Assembly (NCBI GenBank): GCA_041623895.1
Contig: JBFJVZ010000241.1
Location: 1 to 11,883 of the forward strand
Source of the DNA: JBFJVZ01 sp041623895
Lineage (GTDB): Bacteria > Planctomycetota > Planctomycetia > Pirellulales > Pirellulaceae
Direction: 5' to 3'
Length of the DNA stretch: 11,883 nt
Made by a program: the position numbers and the translations under genes. This document shows positions 7,801 through 11,883 of this stretch, piece after piece; the first letter of the stretch is position 1, and every line of letters begins with the position of its first letter. Under the pieces are notes generated by a model. The model ran no database searches. It was not told the DNA's origin and worked only from the letters and a program-made list of their open reading frames with translations.

Positions 7801-8563
7801 AGACATTCGTCTGAATCGCGAAGAGCTGAAATCGCAACTCGTCAATTACAGTCGGCAAACGGGCGACGCGGCGGAACAAAAGTATCAAGCCGCCGAAGAA
7901 AAACTTCACGCATTATTCGGATCGGCGGACCCGGACACGACAGCGGCGCTGGCCAGTGGCGGCAATGGTGAACTGAACACACTGACCCAGTGGCTGGAAG
8001 GTGAACTTAATTATCACGCGCCCAAAGAAGATATCTCGCGGATGAATCGCGAGCAGCTTGCCTTGGCAATCGACGGGGCTGTGGACGACCGATTCCATCC
8101 TGAAATGCGACGGATGGAACGCCAGATTCTGCTTAGCATTGTGGACGAGGCTTGGAAGAATCACCTGCTGACGATGGACCACCTGCGCAGCAGCGTGGGA
8201 CTGAAAGGCTACGCTCAGCTTGATCCCAAAGTTGAATACAAACGCGAAGGCATGAAGCTGTTCGATTCAATGTGGGAGTCGGTCGGTGAACGTGTCACGG
8301 ATCTGATCTTTCGAATGGAATCGTTCAATGAAGATTTTATTCGCAGCACCTGGGTCGAGGCCGAGACGCGCCACGATGATCCTGCCGCTGCCGTCCAGAT
8401 GGAGACGGATAGTGCCACGGCGCAAGCGGCAAGGGCCAGCGCCGAAGGCGATGTTCGCGCTGAACCGATTCGCAACAAAGGTCCACGCGTCGGGCGTAAT
8501 GATCCCTGCCCCTGCGGCAGCGGAAAGAAATACAAACAATGTCACATGCGCAAGGGCATGTGA
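4871..8563 (+). CDS. secA: Preprotein translocase ATPase SecA, enlarged form
   Basis: SecA is the cytoplasmic and peripheral-membrane ATPase that pushes unfolded preproteins through SecYEG. Walker A is GEGKT (125-129), Walker B/DEAD-type box is IIDEVD (236-241), and the NBD2 motifs are MAGRGTDI (564-571) and QLRGRCGRQGDPG (642-654). The scaffold ends with WKNHLLTMDHLRSSVGLKGY, and the tail has the SEC-C zinc motif CPCGSGKKYKQCH (1213-1225), which in E. coli binds SecB. It is 1230 residues long against about 900 in E. coli. The extra length is a hydrophobic N-terminal extension of about 20 residues, an insert at about 458-507 ahead of GRPVLIGTVSIE, and extra C-terminal scaffold sequence (about 825-1075) with a four-fold repeat. 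The reading frame is intact and all core motifs are present, so I judge it functional. No Shine-Dalgarno precedes the ATG; no other Met occurs before residue 58. It is probably co-transcribed with waaA, 61 bp downstream. Confidence 0.97.
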   Translation: MSFFERLFDFCSVLFGGIFGSIERAITSIFGSANARHVARLQLRAEAITELEPKYAPMSDEELRQQTNLLRKRLREGETLNDILPDAFAVCREGGKRFLEMRHYDVQLIGGMVLHEGGIAEMVTGEGKTLVATLPAYLNALEGKGVHVVTVNDYLARRDMEWMAPLYMNLGLTVAAIQSGMSTHEKQAAYACDITYGTNNEFGFDYLRDNMKPACKGDERFAPESQQCQGPLNFAIIDEVDNILIDEARTPLIISGPADLDLGRYKEADRIARQLTRELHFSVDEKQHNVTLTDEGVREAEKLADVESFYTAGNMEWPHLIDNALKAHYLYKKDVNYVIKDRQIVIVDEFTGRLMEGRQWSDGLHQAVEAKEGVPIKQETQTFATASLQNIFKMYKKLSGMTGTAMTEATEFWKIYKLDVVAIPTNRPMQRLEHADLIYLTEKDKYHALADEVERVNKWDVVVMKDGSELWGKIESESDDEVRFVMKEQRIVENIPRDKIKSLERAGRPVLIGTVSIEKSERLAALLERRGIAHNVLNAKNHGREADIVAQAGRINAVTIATNMAGRGTDIILGGNPENMAWAQLQHTYPTRLDVPDEEWNALVQEIDEQEKMSEQGEVVRKLGGLYVIGTERHESRRIDLQLRGRCGRQGDPGSSRFFLSLEDDLMRIFAGDFVKSMMERLGMKEGEAIESNLVTRRISAAQKKVEERNFEIRKSLLDYDEVMDEQRKRVYRYRQNLLDGHSSRKMILDLIRGQIDKFVETFLDPLYGVESFASFAGGQLDCQLEPRDFQNMEFKMADSYAKDQAERTAEVTVTDIVEENLPEGMEEEWNWKALANWANTRLGTNYQDHQLKRMDREQMIAELTRKAQERIAAADLSEAAPMLDADFGLRMLCSWMRHKFGIETTPDEFREVEDRRVVAETLVKRAEHEYNEKEAEYPVLAGISRFTEKQGAQVALDREGLIEWVKRRFGVELSVEDIRLNREELKSQLVNYSRQTGDAAEQKYQAAEEKLHALFGSADPDTTAALASGGNGELNTLTQWLEGELNYHAPKEDISRMNREQLALAIDGAVDDRFHPEMRRMERQILLSIVDEAWKNHLLTMDHLRSSVGLKGYAQLDPKVEYKREGMKLFDSMWESVGERVTDLIFRMESFNEDFIRSTWVEAETRHDDPAAAVQMETDSATAQAARASAEGDVRAEPIRNKGPRVGRNDPCPCGSGKKYKQCHMRKGM

Positions 8564-8564
8564 C
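8541..8564 (+). promoter_or_regulatory. Perfect hairpin across the secA stop codon
   Basis: GTCACATGC (8541-8549) and GCATGTGAC (8556-8564) form a 9-bp perfect stem with a 6-nt loop, GCAAGG. The 3' arm contains the secA TGA stop (8561-8563). No T-run follows, so it is not a standard intrinsic terminator. It may mark a 3' end, a processing site or a block to exonucleases between secA and waaA. A weaker CAACCC/GGGTTG stem (8575-8580, 8593-8598) follows. Confidence 0.55.
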
Positions 8565-8624
8565 GATTCAGGCACAACCCTTGTTTGAACTCGGGTTGCC
8601 CCGACTTCACCGGAAAGGATTCCG

Positions 8625-9959
8625 ATGTTTGCCAACTTCATTTATCTGATTGCGCTGTTCGCTGTTTCGCCCCTCGTTCTGTATCGGATGATCCGGCAGG
8701 GTCGATATCGCCGCGGAATCGCCGAAAAACTGTGGGGGCTTTCGCCCCAACGTGCGCGCGCGATCCGCAGCAACACGACCCCCGCTGCCCCGCTCCTCTG
8801 GATGCACGCTGTCAGCGTCGGCGAAGTCAACTTGTTGCCGGGGCTGATACAGCAACTTTGCCAGCGCCATCCAAGTGTGTCAGTTGTGGTCAGCAGTTCG
8901 ACCGACACCGGCTACGATCTCGCGGTCAAGCACTTTGGAGCAGAACGTGTCTTCTTTTGCCCGCTCGATTTCAGCTGGGCGGTCCAACGCACGTTACGCC
9001 ATTTGCAGCCCACGCAACTTGTGCTCGCCGAACTCGAGCTCTGGCCGAATCTTATTCGCGCTGCCGAATCGCAGGGGTGTCCCGTCAGCATCATCAATGC
9101 GCGGCTCAGTGCCAACAGCGCGGCCTGCTACCTGCGGGCTTATCCGCTGACCGAGCAAATTTTTCGCAGGCTCTCCTGGGTCGGCTGCCAAGATGAACTC
9201 GCCGCCCAACGTTTTCGCGCTTGCGGAACGCCACAGGAAAAGATTGCGGTCACCGGCTCATTGAAGTTCGACAACGCACCGCTCAGCCGGGACACGGCGG
9301 CTGTGCAGACGCGGCAGCAGTGGGCCGGTGTCGATCCCTGGCACCGCGTCTGGATGCTCGGCAGCAGCGGGCCGGGTGAAGAGCGAATGGCGCTTGAAAT
9401 CTATCGATCGATTCAAGAACAAAATCCTGAGCTGCGATTGATCATTGTCCCCAGACACCCGCAACGATTTGACTCGGTTGCCGAACTGATCCGTTGCAGC
9501 GGCCTGAAGCCCCACCGGCGATCCAGTGATCGATCGCTGGTCGATTCACAATGGAATCCGGACACGGTCATTCTGATCGATACGATTGGTGAACTACGTG
9601 ATTGGTGGGGCGTTTGTCAGATCGCAACGGTTGGCGGTAGCTTTGGCAATCGCGGAGGTCAAAACATGCTCGAACCGGCCGGCTACGGATGCGCGGTTTC
9701 GTTCGGACCCAACACTCGTAATTTTGCAGAAATCGCCGATCGCTTGATCAACGCGGCAGGGGCCGTCCGAGTCAGTGACGAAGCGGAACTAAAAGCTTTT
9801 GTAGTGCGATGCTTGAACGAAGTGCCCGCCGCCGACGCGCTCGGCAGCGCAGCCAAGTCTGCCATCCAGCAGCATCGTGGCGCCACCGAGCGGACAATCA
9901 AAGGGATCGCTGGGTTCTTGCCGCAGCAAGCGAAGCAGAACCATCGTCACGCTGCCTAG
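8625..9959 (+). CDS. waaA: 3-deoxy-D-manno-octulosonic acid (Kdo) transferase, GT30
   Basis: WaaA (KdtA) moves Kdo from CMP-Kdo onto lipid IVA at the inner face of the cytoplasmic membrane, an early step in LPS synthesis. It implies an outer membrane with a lipid A core. The protein has 444 residues, close to the family norm. An N-terminal membrane anchor spans about 3-20. Family motifs follow in order: HAVSVGEV (61-68), with E67 in the place of the catalytic base; ELELWPNLI (136-144); NARLS (158-162); GSLKFD (211-216); RHPQR (277-281); DTIGEL (319-324); and GGSFGNRGGQNMLEP (337-351). One oddity: the usual STHxGEE motif reads SSGPGEE (247-253), so its His is replaced. The start is supported by GGAAAGG (8612-8618), 6 nt from the ATG. 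The gene follows secA closely and faces acpS across a repeat-filled gap. Confidence 0.94.
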   Translation: MFANFIYLIALFAVSPLVLYRMIRQGRYRRGIAEKLWGLSPQRARAIRSNTTPAAPLLWMHAVSVGEVNLLPGLIQQLCQRHPSVSVVVSSSTDTGYDLAVKHFGAERVFFCPLDFSWAVQRTLRHLQPTQLVLAELELWPNLIRAAESQGCPVSIINARLSANSAACYLRAYPLTEQIFRRLSWVGCQDELAAQRFRACGTPQEKIAVTGSLKFDNAPLSRDTAAVQTRQQWAGVDPWHRVWMLGSSGPGEERMALEIYRSIQEQNPELRLIIVPRHPQRFDSVAELIRCSGLKPHRRSSDRSLVDSQWNPDTVILIDTIGELRDWWGVCQIATVGGSFGNRGGQNMLEPAGYGCAVSFGPNTRNFAEIADRLINAAGAVRVSDEAELKAFVVRCLNEVPAADALGSAAKSAIQQHRGATERTIKGIAGFLPQQAKQNHRHAA

Positions 9960-10009
9960 CAGTGACGGCTGTCAAGGCTAAAGATGCTCCAGCTGGACAG
10001 CGCCCTCCT

Positions 10010-10055
10010 ATCAGCCGCCGTGCGTTACGTCCAGCGGCTGATCGATCTCAGCCGC
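10010..10055 (+). repeat. Three-arm inverted repeat with mutually exclusive hairpins
   Basis: ATCAGCCGC (10010-10018) pairs with GCGGCTGAT (10034-10042), a 9-bp perfect stem. The same middle arm, GCGGCTGA (10034-10041), can instead pair with TCAGCCGC (10048-10055), an 8-bp perfect stem with loop TCGATC. The outer arms belong to an imperfect direct repeat: 10011-10029 and 10048-10066 match at 15 of 19 positions. It starts about 50 bp after the waaA stop and could act as a transcript-end structure. Confidence 0.6.
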
Positions 10056-10182
10056 CACGCGTTAGAGAGCGTCCCGCTTAGGAAGGAATTTGTGCCTGGC
10101 TTTTCTTTGGAATCACCAGCGTTGTAGGCATGAACGTTTTCATTTGTCACAACCAGACGACAACTGCGTAGCAGTGGCAGCG

Positions 10183-10305
10183 TATAGCCTGGGGCCAGGA
10201 TTGCTCGCCTCAGCGAGCATTCCGCAGCCCCAGAAGTATTTCTGCGGGTCGTTTTCCTGGGGTTACACCACTTCGCTGTCGCTCGTTGGTTCACCCCAGG
10301 GTATA
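10183..10305 (+). repeat. Composite structured intergenic repeat
   Basis: The ends are TATAGCCTGGGG (10183-10194) and CCCCAGGGTATA (10294-10305), inverted with 11 of 12 matching. Inside are three more hairpins. These are TGCTCGC-CTCA-GCGAGCA (10202-10219), CCGCAG/CTGCGG (10222-10227, 10242-10247) and CCTGGGGT...ACC with GGT..ACCCCAGG (10256-10269, 10288-10300). CCCCAG or CCTGGGG occurs four times, so several folds compete. From memory, such CCTGGGG-bounded elements are frequent between genes of Rhodopirellula-type genomes; I could not check this. Confidence 0.6.
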
Positions 10306-10340
10306 AGAATCCGCGAATCAAGTTCGTCCGTTGCGATCAC

Positions 10341-10700
10341 CTAGGCGGTAGCGTGCGTTCGACAGGCACCCAAGCTAACGTGCAATTGCTCGATCCCTGC
10401 ATGTTGTGCGAACAGGGCCGCCGCGTCGGAAAGCGAGACCGCCGGACCTTCGCCGGGATTAACAACAATTTCGATGTCGTTCCAATGCACACCCTGGTGA
10501 CGACACCTCATGGCTTTCATCACCGCCTCTTTTGCGGCCCACCGGGTGGCAAAGTACTGAGCCGCGTTCGGCGTGCGAACACAGTATTCAATTTCATTGG
10601 GCGTATAAACACGTTCCAAAAACTGCTCACCGTGCGTCTCGATCATCTTAGCGATGCGAACGCATTCAACAATTTCCGTTCCGATGCCAACGATTGCCAT
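10341..10700 (-). CDS. acpS: Holo-[acyl-carrier-protein] synthase
   Basis: AcpS moves the 4'-phosphopantetheine arm from CoA to a serine of apo-ACP, which activates fatty-acid synthesis; it works as a trimer in the cytoplasm. The protein has 119 residues, typical for the family. The first motif reads GIGTEIVEC (5-13). The metal-binding Asp of E. coli (D9) is Glu here (E9), a conservative change. The second motif, RWAAKEAVMKA (53-63), holds the other metal ligand, E58. The C-terminal HVSLGACRTHATA (107-119) resembles the usual HVSLSHxxxxA ending. The frame is open further upstream to 10793, but the family begins at this Met (MAIVGIGTE), so the longer start is rejected. There is no clear Shine-Dalgarno. 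It lies 93 bp after trpS on the same strand and is probably on the same transcript. Confidence 0.93.
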   Translation of the reverse strand: MAIVGIGTEIVECVRIAKMIETHGEQFLERVYTPNEIEYCVRTPNAAQYFATRWAAKEAVMKAMRCRHQGVHWNDIEIVVNPGEGPAVSLSDAAALFAQHAGIEQLHVSLGACRTHATA

Positions 10701-10753
10701 GCAGGTGTGTATCGGGTAGCTGGCCGACTCCGTGTACGATAAGCACTCGGAAG

Positions 10754-10778
10754 CGGTGACACAGGGAGTGTGCCACCG
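10754..10778 (-). promoter_or_regulatory. Hairpin between trpS and acpS
   Basis: On the transcribed (minus) strand CGGTGGCACA and TGTGTCACCG form a 10-bp stem, closed throughout with one G-U pair, around loop CTCCC. It lies 15 bp after the trpS stop and 53 nt before the acpS start. No U-run follows on that strand. It may be a partial terminator or an RNA processing point that sets different levels of the two genes. Confidence 0.45.
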
Positions 10779-10793
10779 AGATATTTCAATCAC

Positions 10794-11756
10794 TTATCGT
10801 AACCCACAGGCCACCTGGGCGCGGCGAAGGACCCCAGAAGCCACCTCGCGGGCTCGCTGGGCACCGTTTTTCAGAGTCTCGTTCACGTAGTCCATATTTT
10901 TCTCCAGCTGGCTGCGGCGATCGCGGGCTTGCTGGAAATAGGCTTCACTCGCCTCAGCCAGCGCCTTTTTCACTTCCCCGTACCCAAAACCACCGCGGCG
11001 GTACATGGCCGCCATCGAATCGATTTCATCGGCCGACGCAAATAAACGATACAACATGAATAGATGGTCCTGGTCCGGCTCCTTGGGCTCTTCCATCGGA
11101 CGGCTGTCGGTGGTGATCCGCATGATTTGCTTGCGGATTTTCTTGACTTCACCGAACAACGGTAGGGTATTGTCATAGCTCTTGCTCATCTTTTCGCCGT
11201 CAGTGCCGGGCACTTTGGCGCTATCGTCCAAAGTCTTGGCATTGGGCATCACAAACGTTTCGCCAAACTGATGGTTGAACTTAGCGGCGATGTCCCGGCA
11301 GACTTCGATGTGCTGTACCTGGTCAGCCCCGACCGGCACGACTTCGCTGTCATAGGCAAGAATGTCGGCGGCCTGCAGCACGGGGTACGTGAACAATCCC
11401 GCGTCAGCAGAAATTCCTTTATCGACTTTTTCCTTGTACGCCACGCACCGCTGCAGCAGCCCCATCGGTGTACCGGTCAGCAACAGCCAGCACAACTCGC
11501 TGACTTCGGGAACATGTGACTGAACGAACAAAGTCGCCTGGGCTGGATCAAGTCCAAGAGCCAACAAGTCCAGTGCAGTGTCGATCGTATATTGTCGCAG
11601 CGTCTTCGCGTCCCGCACGGTTGTTAGCGCGTGCAGATCGGCAATGAAATAAAAGCCGTCGTTGTCATCTTGAAGCTGAATGTACTGCCGAATCGCGCCA
11701 AAGTAATTTCCCCAATGGGGACGGCCGGTTGGTTGGATACCCGAAAGTACACGCAT
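10794..11756 (-). CDS. trpS: Tryptophanyl-tRNA synthetase
   Basis: TrpRS charges tRNA-Trp with tryptophan using ATP; it is a dimeric class I synthetase in the cytoplasm. The protein has 320 residues, close to the bacterial norm of about 330. The ATP-binding HIGH motif appears as PHWGN (13-17) just after SGIQPTG. The KMSKS loop is GEKMSKSYDN (187-196). The tryptophan pocket includes QAADIL (128-133), with D131 expected to bind the indole nitrogen, and PVGADQVQH (141-149). All are intact, so it should be active. The start is the first Met of the usual RVLSGIQPTG N-terminus; no Shine-Dalgarno is seen. The 5' leader contains the second copy of the 75-bp palindromic repeat, 52 nt from the ATG. I see no Trp-codon leader peptide or T-box there. 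Confidence 0.97.
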   Translation of the reverse strand: MRVLSGIQPTGRPHWGNYFGAIRQYIQLQDDNDGFYFIADLHALTTVRDAKTLRQYTIDTALDLLALGLDPAQATLFVQSHVPEVSELCWLLLTGTPMGLLQRCVAYKEKVDKGISADAGLFTYPVLQAADILAYDSEVVPVGADQVQHIEVCRDIAAKFNHQFGETFVMPNAKTLDDSAKVPGTDGEKMSKSYDNTLPLFGEVKKIRKQIMRITTDSRPMEEPKEPDQDHLFMLYRLFASADEIDSMAAMYRRGGFGYGEVKKALAEASEAYFQQARDRRSQLEKNMDYVNETLKNGAQRAREVASGVLRRAQVACGLR

Positions 11757-11808
11757 GATGAATCAAACTGACAATTCAGAACACGACGGTGAAGTGTGGA
11801 ATTGTGCG

Positions 11809-11883
11809 ATATCTCGTAGGCCAGGACTTGTCCTGGCAATAAAACGCCAGGACAAGTCCTGGCCTACCGATGATCCCACATCA
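11809..11883 (-). repeat. 75-bp palindromic repeat, copy 2
   Basis: Perfect 22-bp inverted arms lie at 11816-11837 and 11846-11867 around an 8-nt loop, AATAAAAC. Read on the minus strand it is collinear with copy 1 (162-236), without gaps, with 69 of 75 positions equal. The six differences are two in the loop, one in an arm and three in the flanks. Similarity stops abruptly at the trpS-facing side (ATATCT, 11809-11814); the other side reaches the window end and may continue. The element lies in the trpS leader in the same orientation towards its gene as copy 1 has towards queD. Confidence 0.9.

Larger units (their letters stand above)
9960..10340. other. Repeat-filled gap between convergent waaA and acpS
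   Basis: This is 381 bp with no credible gene. It holds a three-arm inverted repeat (10010-10055), a small hairpin (ACTGC-GTA-GCAGT, 10163-10175) and a composite structured repeat (10183-10305). Short open frames here are translations of the repeats. As the gap lies between converging genes, the structures may end transcription from both sides, but no T-run terminator stands out. Confidence 0.7.

Noticed and set aside
9960..10340. CRISPR array in the repeat-rich gap
   Set aside because: The repeats are inverted and irregular, without equal direct repeats and spacers, and no cas genes are near.
10090..10344. 84-codon forward open frame in the waaA-acpS gap
   Set aside because: It is the translation of the structured repeat and runs over the acpS 3' end; no RBS and no protein-like composition.
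10701..10793. Longer acpS start at 10793
   Set aside because: The extra 31 residues have no counterpart in AcpS and include the trpS-acpS hairpin; the family begins at MAIVGIGTE.
162..11883. The two inverted 75-bp repeats as ends of a composite transposon or island
   Set aside because: The genes between are housekeeping genes, no transposase or integrase is present, and the repeats are better explained as dispersed intergenic elements.

Overview
The window looks like chromosome of a planctomycete of the Rhodopirellula/Pirellulaceae type. The evidence is a G+C-moderate sequence with several starts lacking a Shine-Dalgarno, a secreted TPR/CHAT protein, an enlarged SecA, an AcpS with the 'GTEIVEC' variant of its first motif, an NPYAP-type small membrane protein, and palindromic intergenic repeats. 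The lineage is inferred from protein style and memory, not from a search.

Layout, left to right: (1) 1-319, non-coding, with a 75-bp palindromic repeat copy and a possible promoter. (2) 320-745 (+), a QueD/6-pyruvoyl-tetrahydropterin synthase family enzyme. (3) 788-3808 (-), a large exported TPR protein with a C-terminal CHAT (caspase-like) fold whose catalytic His and Cys appear to be gone; it converges on queD. (4) 4067-4663 (+), an unknown protein with about four membrane segments. (5) 4871-8563 (+), secA, 1230 residues, with a hydrophobic N-terminal extension, an about 50-residue insert in the motor, a four-fold repeat in the C-terminal scaffold and a SEC-C zinc tail. (6) 8625-9959 (+), waaA/kdtA, Kdo transferase of lipid A synthesis. 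(7) 9960-10340, an intergenic block almost wholly made of palindromic repeats. (8) 10341-10700 (-), acpS, and 10794-11756 (-), trpS, probably one transcript (trpS then acpS), converging on waaA. (9) 11757-11883, the trpS leader with a second copy of the 75-bp repeat, which runs to the window end.

Most genes are housekeeping: protein export (secA), outer-membrane lipid (waaA), fatty-acid/polyketide carrier activation (acpS), tRNA charging (trpS) and pterin/queuosine chemistry (queD). secA and waaA are co-directional with a 61-bp gap and may be co-transcribed. I see no defence system, transposase, CRISPR array, tRNA or rRNA. The points most worth a second look are the architecture of SecA, the apparently dead CHAT domain on an exported protein, and the repeat DNA. 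The two 75-bp copies lie in the same orientation relative to the gene each precedes, and a separate composite structured repeat fills the gap between waaA and acpS.
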